Assembly: GCF_902459465.1 (NCBI RefSeq) | Contig: NC_047062.1 | Coordinates: 2,978,501 to 3,042,500, forward strand | DNA from: Asterias rubens | Lineage: Eukaryota > Echinodermata > Asteroidea > Forcipulatida > Asteriidae | DNA: 64,000 bases | Direction of reading: 5' to 3' | In this document: piece after piece, positions 1-12,900 of the stretch | Numbering within the stretch: the stretch's first letter is position 1 | Layout of the letters: every line of letters starts with the position of its first letter | Position numbers and translations under genes: made by a program | The notes under the pieces: model-generated | What the model was told of the DNA's origin: nothing | The model's input: the letters and a program-made list of their open reading frames with translations, nothing else | Databases searched by the model: none

Positions 1-1823
1 AATGTTCTATAGTGTTTGTTTAATCTCAAATACAACACCCAGCTCTGCTGAGCTATTAAAACACATCCATACAGCTAGGCATAATTTAGCTGAAACAGTT
101 CTATACAAATCATACTGATAACATTATTTAAGTGTATTCTCTTTAGTTGGTTATTTTTTCGCTGGTGTTAGTCTAACACAAGGTGAATATCTATCTGGCT
201 TTCATTTAGAAAATAAAGTCCAGCAGTTGGCGAGTGAGTTACTTAAAGCCGATATATTATTTCATATAATATATTATATATATATGAAACTGAACAATAG
301 AAAAAATGGTTTAAGGGTCCTTAACGATACAAACATCTCATATAATCATATTCATACTTAGTAATTTATTATAAATCTGTAAAAATGAAGTCAAATACAC
401 AGGTGACTTTGTACTGAAAGTAAAAATAGCAAGTGTTTCTTTGCACTTGAAAGGGAAGAAGAGGCTTTGAAACTCAACTTTACATATGACATCACAACGT
501 TATTTTGTCTGCCATTTTGCGAGTCAAATCGTACACAAAGGAATTGACTCTTATAATAATAGAGGAATCGATAGGCTTGTTGATGTAACATTTTTTGCTC
601 ATCCCATAAAACAAGTAAGGCAGGCATAAATTGTTGTGAAACTTCAACTAATTTGTACTCCAATCTTGTGGGTAAACAATTAGGTTGTGCTGGTAAAATT
701 CACTTTTCCAACTTCCAATTTTCCAACTTCCAATTTGTAAACTCAGTTTGTTTCACATGCCCTATGCCTTATCACAGCTTCATTTGGTCACGCCAATGTC
801 TTGTTAATTATTGTTAATAAAAGACTACCTTTCATAGAAAATGAAGTTTCTTTGTGTGCTTATTTAAGACCAAGATGTCAGATGGAGTGCTCTCTCATTA
901 ACATTGTAAGATTTTTGAAACAAACATAAAAATGCTACATAATGTGAGAGTGGATTTTTAGATTAATAGTGATGTACTCTTTAATCTACTATATAGATAA
1001 TTCTGTGCTTATCTGCAACTTTACTTGCATCATCATCATTCAAATTCTTACTGACCTCCATTTTGTATCCTTTGGTTTACAAGTTGTACTGGGAAATGGC
1101 CAAAGATTCTGATAATATTGGGGTTTTTTTTGTAAACAGGGTCAATGCATTTGTTAAAAAGCACTAGGAACTTTCATTTCTCCATGTTCTCTTCATTTCA
1201 AGTGTTGGTGGTATCACCTCTACGAAATTCCACAGAACCAAATGCTAGGCACTAAAAGAAACGTGCCTACAGGTTACCAGCTACAAATTCTAAGTGACAT
1301 ATAGAGTTTTTGACTGGTTCCGATTCCTCCTACAGCAGAGATAGTTGTAAGCAATCTTTACTGTTTATGACAATTTGGCATAGCTTTGGTGAGAATAAGC
1401 ACTATCAAAATAAATACGACAGGTTCATCTTGTAAGCAATGATAGAAGCACAAACTCTCTTGCAAGATGATCAAAAATATACACCAACTAAAAGCTCACG
1501 CTTTGTACAGCCTACAAGAACAGCAAATCACCCTTTAATTTCATGTTACTTCAGACAGAAGTTTAGAAAGTGTTTTACTGGTTGAATTGGCCAATGCCTA
1601 TCTTTAGTTTTAACCATTATTTTGACAGGGACAGAAGCTTATTTACAGATAAATTCACATGTGTTAACACATTCATGGTCTGAAGTTAAATAGTACCTGG
1701 GATTTTATCAGTACACCAGAGATGTTAATTATGTTTGAAGCTTTGCATGGTTCGAGTAATAGGAAGAAATATACTTGGTAAAACTACGGGTACAATTAAG
1801 TATAAAGCTCTTTTGTGAGAACT

Positions 1824-1982
1824 GTTGGCTCTCAGAATCACTGATCACGTTTCAACCAGTCTCTGGTCGTCTTATTTTCTTCTGAAGACCAGCAGAGGAT
1901 ACTGTCCAACTTTAAGACCACGTCGGTTCTTCTCAGAGCCAACACTTTTAAACATGGTTGTACTTGCAAGTTTACTACCATA
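1824..1982. repeat. foldback element with hammerhead-like motif
   Basis: GTTGGCTCTCAGAA at 1824 is matched in inverted form by TTCTCAGAGCCAAC ending at 1943, and the centre holds CTTCTGAAGACCAGCAG. The right part (CATGGTTGTACTTGCAAGTT) matches the element at 9579-9736. It belongs with the family at 62056-62309 by layout. Confidence 0.55.
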
Positions 1983-4262
1983 GTTTTTCTCAGAGCGGTC
2001 AAGTTCAAAACCTTGTGTCTTGCAAAGCATTAACTGAACATGGAGAGTCGAGTAACTAGTTCTCGACAACACATACACATCCATGGTAAAGTCTGTGCTC
2101 TGATTTCCAAACACTAAAACCAAAATCTTGGACACTGTTCTTGTGGAGAAATATACCTGTTCCCAGTCACTTTGGTCCAAATACTTGCATGATCTGCAAA
2201 CTAGAGGGCTGTGTGTACATGTCCCTATTTCAGACATGATATTTGGTCCTTGAGGGGGGGGGGGGGGGGGACGACAAGAAGGAATTTTGTTTTATTGAGT
2301 ACATGGGCTGACACACGTGGTGTAGGCTTTGATAGAATTTACAGGCTACTTACTAAAAATTTTGCTTCTTTTTTTGATGGACAGAAGTGACAAAATATCA
2401 CGCCTGCTTTTAAAACTACACTGGACACACGTCAAAACACACTCCGCAACAGAATGGTTAAAATACAGACTGCTAATTTTGGGAGTTTGAAGTCAGCACT
2501 CCGTTAAAAAGCTTAGAAGACGATGTCACAACTTTCATGTCTTGTAGCGACGACAGTGGGTCAAACAAGATCAAACTTTCTAAATTTGCAGGTATCTGTA
2601 CAATGTTACAACATAGAGTAAAGAATACAAGTGTAATCTGGATTTAACAAAGATATTATTCTATAATAAAACAAGGTATTAGAAATAAATTTGTTAACAC
2701 TGGCCTGTAAAAACAAACCTCTCAATATTAAAGCTATCATTTAATATAAATTTAACACGTTTACATACACAGCTGTCCAAATACAGTACTGGGTTTTTTT
2801 TTTTAGTTTTTTTTAGCCGTACCTTAAATTTTAAATATAGTTTCTAATCCAATCACCTCCAGAAAAAAAATCTCTGATAAAATATTGTCCTCCGATTTAA
2901 TAATAGAAAAACCAAATAAACCTATAAACTTGAAGTCATTTCTGGCTTGTTTAGATAATTGAGTGCAATGTGGAAAAAAAAGTGACGCCCAGAAAGTTCT
3001 TTTCTGAAACACGAGTTCAGTGATCCATACAATTCTAACGGTGCATGTCACAGTCAGCATTTGCATAACCTTATGTCACTTTTGAACGCATTCCAAATCA
3101 ATTTGCACAACACATTCAAACAGACTTCAAGTATCTACTTTCCATCAGTCAAGTCAGTCATGTGTTTCATGACAGCACTAGTCAGTCCTCGCAAACAGCC
3201 GCTCAACGACTTAGATTAAGGGATTTGCAAAAGCTGGCATTTTGACATCCCGGTTTTAAAAGACGACGGTTCCAGTCAGGGTTTGAGTCAACAGGGTAAC
3301 AACTCTATGTGCATTATGGAATATGAATGTGGTTGTTATAAAGTCTGACACCCGATCGGAGACCATCAACACCTTCATTTTGGAAGAAGATTCCAATCGA
3401 GGCCCAATTTTTGGGCTCTGTTTACCATAGACAAAGAATCAGTGTTTACAGAAGAGGGAATTCCGCAAGGGCATCTAGCATATTTCACAGGTAAGCAGGG
3501 AATGTTTGCTAGTGTGCATGCGTAATCCATGTTACTACGATTCTGCGCTTTATACACAGCTAGTGTAGGAGTTCGGCACTTGCACAGTAAGCGGAGGATG
3601 GTGATCGTCAGTGGTAACCAGAGCCATGAAATCGAGCCCTGGTTATAACTATAGCCAAATCTAGATAGTATAGGATAAAATGTTCCTTGAAACCGGAAAC
3701 CCATGCAGATAGACTTATCAGACTTAAAGATGGACTTTAGACAAATGAATATCTTGAATTAACCAACAGTACCCACACCAATTGCCACGGTGCCCTGTGC
3801 TATTGCAGTGGTGCCCTTTTGAAAGTGCCAATACCAGAGCCCCTTCAAGAGTGAAGTGCAAGGCCCTGCCTTCTTGAAATGTTTCTCCAGACATTGACTG
3901 ATCTCGTACAAAAAGCTACCTCACCTACATCCCAGAGAGTTAGTTAGAAGTTTAATTGATAATATCATGAACCCAAAACCTGCCACTGGAATTCTTGATT
4001 TGTGCTCTTCTTCTAAAGGCGACCTACATGGGTGGTAAAATGACAAGCTCAGTTAGTGAATAATGAACACAATATTGTTCAAACACTAAAATACAACTGT
4101 GAAAAATTTGTATTAAATAAGGATCCCATCAACCATTGTATACATAGAGCATTTCATTAGCTACACATTCATTACGGCAGTTGCTTTTGAAGAAACAAAA
4201 ATTACCTCACAGGTTTTTTCCTTCTTAATCTTAATCATTCAGATACTTCTTCATCAAGTGTG

Positions 4263-4653
4263 TTAAAGGAACACGTTGCCTTGGATCGGTCGAGTTGGTC
4301 TTTGAAAAGCGTCCTGTAACCATTTGTTATAACATCGATATGGTTAGAAAGATGTTGTAAAAGTAGAATACAATGATCTACAAAACAATGCCTCGAAATT
4401 GCGTGGTTTTCATTTAACCTCGTCGACAAACACGGTCGGCCATTTATGGGAGTCAAAACTTTGACTCCCATAAATGGCCGACCGTGTTAGTTCGCAACGT
4501 AAAATGAAAACCATGCAATTTTGAGTGATACTTGTGTGGATCATTATATTCTACTTTTAAAATATCTTTCTAACCATATGCATTTCATAACAAACTGTTT
4601 CAAACGCTTTTCATAGACCAACTCGTCCGATCCAAGGCAACGTGTTCCTTTAA
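4263..4653. mobile_element. TTAA-bounded foldback MITE (391 bp)
   Basis: The element starts TTAAAGGAACACGTTGCCTT and ends in the inverted AAGGCAACGTGTTCCTTTAA. The two arms of about 190 bases pair over most of their length, around GGGAGTCAAAACTTTGACTC at 4448-4469. TTAA at both edges suggests target-site duplication. No coding capacity. Related half copies lie at 12243-12363 and, more diverged, 10810-11110. Confidence 0.85.
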
Positions 4654-6294
4654 TAAACATCCTACTAACCGCTCTATTACAATAAACTCATCAATAAGTA
4701 TTCTTCAATCTTGAAAATAATATCTTTTGAATAACTCTGAGATAAGTAGAATATTGACATCGATTCCTGATAATTTTCTAAGATACCAAATACGTTTGCA
4801 AGTTTATTGGAAATAACAATTAAAATTATATTTTTGGTTCTTTTAAGATAATATGTACAAGAATAAACCCAGATATATATTTTTTTTTTCTATTTTGAAA
4901 ACTTTGTGAACTACAATGGGAAGGGATAAACTTGATTTAAAATAACATTAATGAAAAAAACCACTCAACAGGAAATCAAAATATATTTTTCCCTTACATT
5001 TTTTTACAAAAAAATAAGATATTTTTATTTTGTTTTATTCATGAGACTGAATATGAATTTATTTTGAAACAACTTTTATTGACTGTTCAGAGTCTGTAGG
5101 CAGTGTTTGCTCACAATTTTATTCCGGTGGTACATATGTGATAAATGAAACATTTCTCACAGACTTTGTTCAAAATTATATATTTTTATTTTGCATCAAT
5201 GCTTTTGTTTCAAGCATTTTCCTTTGTGTAGTTTCTGAGGAGAGAGGGGTTAGGATTGACAAGGTTGTAAACTTTGTAGCCTCATGAAATAATTTCCTTG
5301 ACAATTACTGATTTTTGTTAAAAAAGACTTTTGAAAAAGTTCTGACTTTTCCAAACAGGAAGCATTATAAGTTGCACGCCCCAAAATGGCTGGGCAACCC
5401 AATAAGCTTGTAAGTTCACTCACTAACAGCGCAGACAAAGTGCACACACTGGAACACACATCAACAAAGAAGGTCCAACAAACTAAATAATCATCAAGCT
5501 CATTATCTTTCCCTAAATTGCGCTCATAAATTGCTGTGCGACAAGCGGTAAGCCAAAGGTGGTCTACTTACATTTCAATATCACCCAAAAAATCACTGTG
5601 ATCTTTGGGCCAGGGAAACCGTATTTAGAACGGACTACAAAATAAATTCACATTCAGTCTCGGACATTCTCACTAGCAGGAAGCTGAAAAAAGTTCCATC
5701 ATGTCGCATGCATACCACATTTTGTATAGTACATATACCAGTATATATATCTGTGAGCTGCATAGAGTACACCTAGTTTAAAATTTACCTAATCACAATG
5801 AGCGGCAGTTGAACATCACACTTTCTTTTGCAAAGTCTTTTTTTCTTTTCTTTTTCTCCAAAGAACACGGACAACATTGGTAAAGTTTGAATGTCTCCCC
5901 CTATTTGCTTAGCAGTGTGAAAGGGGGGGTGGGGGTGAATGTGATTAAGCCTCTATCCATTTTTGTTCAAACAATATTCTTGAGAATCATTTGCTCAACA
6001 ATAATTCTTTGGTAATAGAGAATTTCTTTTCCACTTGATCTTTAGTCACTTTGGAAGGAGAGTATCTTTAAAATATATGCCCATTCTGAAACAAATTTAG
6101 AGCATAGTATTTATTTTGTTATCTCCCAAACCAAATAAGATTTGTTTCTTTGCATATCTTTTAAATCTTATACCACCTGAACCAAAAGAATGAATGATTT
6201 GTGTAACTAAGCTCCTTGAATGGGTGAAAGAGGCGATTATGAGATAACCGTGCCTTTAATCACATCGCTAAGAGAATTCTGTAACACTAAAATG

Positions 6295-6300
6295 TTTATT
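6295..6300 (-). terminator. candidate polyadenylation signal of BPNT1
   Basis: AATAAA on the minus strand about 485 bases downstream of the BPNT1 stop codon, the first canonical hexamer I see there. Other hexamers occur further downstream, so the 3' end used is uncertain. Confidence 0.3.
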
Positions 6301-6783
6301 TGCCTTAAGAATCAAAGAAGAAAAAAATTGGCTTTGACTGGATTTGAATGCTTTGCTGTACCTAGCTAGCTTTGTCTTGCACCCAGACTGCAAGACAATC
6401 CCGAAAGCATTGAGTTCCCAAGACAGAATACCAACCACAAAAGCCTCGCCTTCAATCACATTCAAATAATGGTTTAACAGACAGCTACAGCATAATGCAA
6501 GTATATCATTGTGATGTTCAACTGCTCGGTGAAAGGTTCGAACCCTTCTATGACCCTCCTCCTCATCCTCTCTTCCGCCAGGATTACACTACTCCTTTTA
6601 AAGCCGCACTAACTCCAACAACCAATTAGTGGTATACGATTTACATTTTTTTACCAAAGCCCCCCATGTTTTTTCATCCACAGTACTTCCTGCATGTGGA
6701 AACTCGACTGCCCCCCAAATTCTATACAATCACAGCATTGATTTGGTTTTGGGTATTTTCTCTTCTTTGGTAGGGTAGCAAGG

Positions 6784-6947
6784 TCACTCACTCGGAACCT
6801 GTGTTGGTAGTTTGTCTCGTATAGATTCTGGTACTCTCTCGATGTAGAACTGATGGTTGTTGAAGGCTGCAATGACGCCACCCGTATTTTGATGCTCAAC
6901 ATCTTTGTGATATTGATAGCTGTGATTGTGACAATCTGTCAGTTTAC
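6784..6947 (-). CDS. BPNT1: BPNT1 coding exon 7 (stop codon)
   Basis: Encodes residues 262-315 and TGA. It starts [19 protein letters not shown], continues with [20 protein letters not shown] and ends QVPSE. The acceptor is TTCCAG|GTAAAC. The C-terminus is a few residues longer than in vertebrates. Confidence 0.92.
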
Positions 6948-9900
6948 CTGGAATTGAAAAAAAGGGAAAAGGTTTTCAATTATCAGCAGCTAGTCTATGT
7001 GTATGCCTGCTTATTTGCCAAAATGCCAGTAATTTGGGTGGCATTGGATTGGCAATATCCGTCCCCATGTGGGATCTGAAAGACCATCAGCCAACCAAAG
7101 GCTTTTAGACGTCCTCCATAAGGATAAACAGACTTCAAACAAAGCTCTACAACCAATGTGGTACAATGCTATGAATCGGACTTGAAACACAACTAGACAA
7201 CCAATGTGGTACAGTGCTATGTTTCAGGCTTGAAACATAACTAGACAACCAATGTGGTACAATGCCATGATTCAGACTTAAAACAAAACTAGACAACCAA
7301 TGTGGTACATGCCATGATTCAGACTTGAAACAAAACTAGACAACCAATGTGGTACATGCCATGATTCAGACTTGAAACACAACTAGACAACCAATGTGGT
7401 ACAATGCGATGTTTCAGACTTGAAACAAAAGTAAGCAATTAATGTGGTACAATGCCATGGTTCAGACTTGAAACACAACTAGACAACCAATGTGGTGCAT
7501 GCCATGATTCAGACTTGAAACAAAACTAGACAACAATGCCATGGTTCTGGTTCAATACTAGACAACCAATGTGGTACAATGCCATGAACGTCACCTGAAA
7601 TCGAAGTGAGTGTTCTTGTGTCACAGTCAGAAAAACAGTGGGTGCCGACTATTGCTTCACCAAAATTTGCTTTGCTTTCGTGTGAAGTAATGTATAAACT
7701 GCAGTCCAACTGTTGTTGAAATACTTATTCCACATTGAACTTACCCCCAACAGCGTGCAAGATGGCCTCGGGTGCACAAGTGTCCCATTTCTTGCAACCC
7801 CGACTAGCGAAAATGTAGGCACTGGCTCTACCTTCCAACAGCAAAATCACCTGCAGGAATAAATGGAATTTGTCTTCAGGATTTACTCAAACAAAAAACA
7901 AACTGTAACAAAATGTTATTGTCTCTGCACAATAAAAAAAAAAAAAAAAAAATGCTGTCATCTTTGAGAAAAAGTGTGTTTAAATCTAACTCTTACTATC
8001 AGCACAGAGCAAGGACAGATTAAGGACCACTCTATGCTATGCAAATTCATTTTTACCACAAAAAGAGGTCACTGCAAAAGAACCCCCAAACTTTTCCGTT
8101 TTCAATGAGATTCAAAAAGAGGATGTCGCCAGATCTGCTGGAGATACATCTTTGACTAGAGCGGGATTGAACCAACGACTTACGGATTAACAGTGCCAGT
8201 GCTCTACCATCTGAGCTATCTAGCCCTATGTTGGCGGTCTCCCTTTTTGTCAAATCTTTGTTTTTGGGTGCCACTGCCAGTCACAAGCCATAAAGCCTAC
8301 TTGCTGCAAAGATGGTTATGGAAGTAGGCATCTTGCAAAATTATTTCTTCTCAAGTGCCGATTGTTGATAAGAAATCTAAACAATTATGTTGTAAAATTT
8401 GAAACTGTGTCCGGTTGAATTTGTGGCTGTTTGAATACTGTCCTCAATAATAGCCAAAGAAGTGATCAATTCCTATTGTCACCTCTTTTAACATGGATGG
8501 ATTTGACATTCTTGATGCAAAAAACATGACAATTGTTGCTGTTTACCTGGTGAGTAGGTACTGTATTCAACTGAAACTTTCACATGTGACATTTATTGTA
8601 TTTTTCTTGATAATTTTGTCAGTATAAATCAGCATGACGTCGACAAAAACCAACTGAGGAAATTTATGTTCACAATGTAAACCTCACATACCTTGTGCCC
8701 GGCACCTCCAACCCTCAGGATCTCATCCGGTTTCATGGCATCTATCGTCTTCTGTACGTCCTCCGTTAGGTGTGACCGTGTCGTCGTAATCACTCGTTGA
8801 GGTAAGTCTTTGTGCTCGAATCCGAACCCGCCGAGTCCGAGAATACCCCACATGGTACGGCCCTGCTCAATTACTGGTTTCTCTTTGTAGTTGAAGTACG
8901 GTTGGTGGATGACTCCAGCCACAGCGATTCCTTTGACGGCTACTCCTATTAAAACGGTAACGTGGTCCAAGAAACCTGTACACGCAAATATAGAGCGATA
9001 ATTAAAAATTGGTAAATGACAGCACTGGGTGTTTTAATAGGGTGGTTAGCTCAATGGAAGAGATAGTGGTATAACTGCATAGCACCATTACCCTTTTTGA
9101 GATATGGTGGACAATATAGGAGTTGCACTGTGTAGAAAAGATCTTGATAAGTCATCCACCGAGCGCATTGTACATACTTTTGTTTCTTTCCATTTGGATT
9201 ACTGCAATGGGTTATTAGCAGGTCTTCCAAATACATGTACTCATCTTGCTCCTCTACAAAGAATACAAAATTCCGCTGCCAGATACATCACCCTTACGAA
9301 AAAATTAGAACACATAACACCCATCATTCGCTTTCTCCATTGGCTTCCAATTCACCAAAGCATCCACTTCAAAATTCTTCTTCTTGTGTATAAAGCTGTT
9401 CATAATTCGGCTCCGGTATATCTCCAAGACCCCATAGCCCTTCCTTCTTCTTCACTTTCATCAGGTACCCGACACCTTCGCTCTTCTTCAATCGCTCATT
9501 TCCAGCTGTCCCTGGGACCCCACACCATGACACGCTATGGTGATCGGGCCTTTTCAGTCATAGCTCCAACACTTTGGAACACCACCGCCAGCAGTCCAGC
9601 ATTCTCCTGAAGACGAGCAGAGTATACTGTTCGAAACGTCGAGACCAGACCGGCTCTTTTTAAAGCCAACACTCACCTTAAGAGATTTACACATGGTTGT
9701 ACCCGCAAGTTTACTATTTATTTATAGTTTCTTCTTACTTTGGAGCAAGCTACCCACCCACATTCAAGCAGCTCCTTCATTGGACACTTTTAAATCTCAA
9801 CTTAAAACCCATCTATTTTGTCAATCTAGTTATAGTCAATCTGGTAATGGCGCTTAGAAACATCCATATTTAGTGCTCTATAAATGTTTTTGTTTTTATT

Positions 9901-12900
9901 ATTATTATTATTATTACTATTATCACTGTTTGGTTTGGGTGTATAAAGACAAATGTACCCAACCTAATAATAGTACCATAGTATTATGTGCACCATATCT
10001 CAAATTTTGTTCATTGGCTGTGGTCAGTAATTGGTGGCTTCTCTGGTTGGACATGATAGGGCTCCTTAACATGAAGAATGCAGCGTTCCAAAGGGATGTA
10101 ATACTGGGAGTCCTGTAAAATTATGTAATGCACACAAAACACCCAGCGTCGATTGTTAAAGACTCGTCTTATCTTGAGATAGGACAAGTTGCTAGTCCTA
10201 AGTTAGGACTATCTTTGTGAAATCCAGCCCATGACAATTTCTCTTCAAAGAGAAAAGAGGGGGGCCTGCACAGTTATTCCTGGCTGTGCTGCCTAATGTG
10301 CCCTCTTCTAGTCTCTATTTTGTGGGGCGCTCATTTGAAAATATCCATATGGAATTTGCGCCATGAAAATAATTTAGTTGCCCCATTGCCCTGCGTACAC
10401 ATGCCACGAGTATGCACTTAATCAGTAATTTTGTGCACTACAATAATACACATACAATAGCCTTGGTTCAAAGATGATAGCGCCCTCTAGTGACGAGCGG
10501 TTTGTGGGGTGATAGCCAATTAGAGATAGTGATTAGGTTTTCCCATGGTTTTCCAGACTGCACAATTACTGGAGCATATTGGAACCAAGACTACACGTAC
10601 AGCTGAGTTTTTTTTTAATTTTATTTACATACATTCCACTTTTGACTTCAGTAAAAAGCTGCTCTTTCATCATGCTTGATTTGTTTTCTGTAATGATGTC
10701 TTTTATTAAGATGGCCTCTCGTTTATGGCTATGTGACTTGAGGTTCAAGAGGTTGCCTTCGGTTTGGGTGTTTGGGCTTTGAAAGGATTTGTTATGAAAC
10801 TAATACAGTTGGAAAGGTATTTTAAAAGTAAAATATAATGATCCACACAAATATTCCTTGAAATTGTGCGGTTTTCCTTTTACCTTATGAATTAACACAG
10901 TCCACCACATTATGGTTCTACAAAAATGGAACAACATGTTAGTTCACAAAGTCAAAGGAAAGCCACATATCTTCAAGGGATCGTTGTACGACACATTATA
11001 TTCTACTTTTAAGACATCTTACATACATACCAACCATTTTAATTTAATGACAATCGCTTTTATAACCCAAGACACCCAATTTAAACGCAACCTTCCCTTT
11101 AATAAAATCTACTCTGAGAAACCAAAAGACCTTGGAAAGCTCGGCGTATATTATTATTTGATATTCATTTAGCAACCTTCAATACAGCAAATTAAAAAAT
11201 TATTTGTTTCTTTACCCCGAGGCAAGAACTATTAATCATAACTATATGAAACTTTGATTGCCCAAAATTGAATGTGTTGTTGTGGCTGCATTGTGGCTTC
11301 CATATTTGACATTTTTCTAATTTACAACACAGGAAATGTACATAATTTTTAAGAGAATGTTTTGGGGTGTTTTTTTTTTCCCCATTATCTAACTTTCGAT
11401 GAACTCATTATGCAACCAACCAGGCAAATTCCAAGAAAAAAAATTGGTTCGTGTTTAGCCGGTGACATTATTTTGATTGAAGCAAAATTTTGTGATTTGT
11501 GAGGTCTTCAAGTACGGGTTGAAAACTCTTACCTGACAAAAAGGTTTAAGATTAAGACCTAAATTTTAGGAAGTGTGTTGAAATAACCCATAAGAGTTAT
11601 AGAATCGAAGAGTTGAGCTGGGAACAGTACCTTTAACGCTAAAGATATAAATCAGAGAGCAGGATTTCTTATCTGAAAATAGTTTTTTTAAGTGTTGGGC
11701 CAGTAAACAAAAAAAAATTTTAAGGTCTGAACTCTTTTAACAATTGGTCCTGTATAATTGCAAACAATTATTCATAAATACCTCAGACAGTTTCGCTATT
11801 AGCGCATCACATGGGTGTGTATAAACCTTTGTTTATGACCAGTAAAAAGTGTTGAAACATGGGCGTGACACGCGAGCTTGCACCTGTGCTTATAAGACAG
11901 TTGCTTCATTCCTATTGGTCGAGAGCAACGACTGAAACAGTTGTGCCACATCACGCGATACGCGCGAAGCGCACAGCATTCCCTTATAAGAGGTTGTTTA
12001 CCCGAGGGCCTTACCATTTCATAGCTGGAGGGGTGTTGTGTTGAAAGAAATCATTGAACAATTAAAATTTTTGCATTTATTTTACTGTTTGACCAAAAAG
12101 TGTTGATGTTTTTTGACCGAAAGGGTATAATAAATGGGAATCAAAGTGTGTTGAAACCCGCCGAGGCCTGGTTCTTGATAATTTACCTCGACTTCGTCTC
12201 GGTAAAATTATCAAGAACCAGGCCTCGTTGGGATTAAACCACTATTTCGAAAATTATATTCTACTTTTCAAACATCTATCTAACCATATGCATTTCAGAA
12301 CAAACGGTTTCAAACGCTTTTTCTAAGACCAACTCGCCCCATCCAAGGCAACGTGTCCTTTAAGCAGCGTTATGAAATTGGGCCCTAAATGATTCTTCTC
12401 ACCCTGAGTATATTCTGTAGTTCCATCGACAGGATCCACCCACACAACAACCTGTTGACAAATCAATTCATGTAGATTTTAGTTGTTTGTAAATGAATCT
12501 TGTGAGAGAGATTATATTTTTGTTAACCCTGGCCATCTTAAAATGAATTGCTTCCCTCGGTGCCCCTTGAAATGTTGCAGTAGAAATTATAATTTTCCTA
12601 ATAGCAGGTGCCCCCGACTGAGGAAAAACTGGCCAGAACCTACTACTATTATTATTATCCTACATTTCCCGTCATGAAACCAAGGATGCCCCATAAGTTA
12701 AATTCATCACTGTAGCTTGCAAGTGCTTGCTCACACTGGTGTGGCAGTTTCATTCTTCCACCGTGTTCAGTTTTCCGGGACTCAGTACAGCACTAACAAT
12801 TGACTACTTTCGCTTGCTGTGCGCAGGCGTCGCATCAATTGACTACTTTCGCTTGCTGTGCGCAGGCGTCGCATGAAGTAATGTTACCGTATTTGGTCAT

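Larger units (their letters stand above)
1..6783. other. 3' flank of BPNT1, non-coding
   Basis: No credible exon was seen on either strand. It presumably begins with the BPNT1 3' UTR (immediately below 6784). Two structured repeats (1824-1982 and 4263-4653) are annotated separately. The remainder is AT-rich with homopolymer runs, such as a G run at about 2256-2270. Confidence 0.6.
9093..10007. mobile_element. MITE-like element carrying a nested LINE fragment
   Basis: TTTTTGAGATATGGTGGAC at 9093 is matched by the inverted GTGCACCATATCTCAAA ending near 10007. A separate element at 35588-35783 has the same terminal inverted repeats. Everything between is a LINE 3' part, so this looks like an old MITE split by a LINE insertion. 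Confidence 0.5.

Noticed and set aside
1872..2237. 121-codon minus-strand frame
   Set aside because: The C-terminal half is the foldback element at 1824-1982; no family resemblance in the rest.
3375..3704. 109-codon minus-strand frame in the BPNT1 3' flank
   Set aside because: No domain, no splice or start context, and no similarity I can name.
7133..7588. CRISPR-like array
   Set aside because: There are no unique spacers; the whole 47-49-base unit repeats, the genome is eukaryotic and the array is intronic.
8157..8230. Functional tRNA genes here and at 37228, 50050, 26440
   Set aside because: A and B boxes are present but acceptor and anticodon stems do not pair properly, and copies are dispersed with shared non-tRNA tails, as in SINEs.
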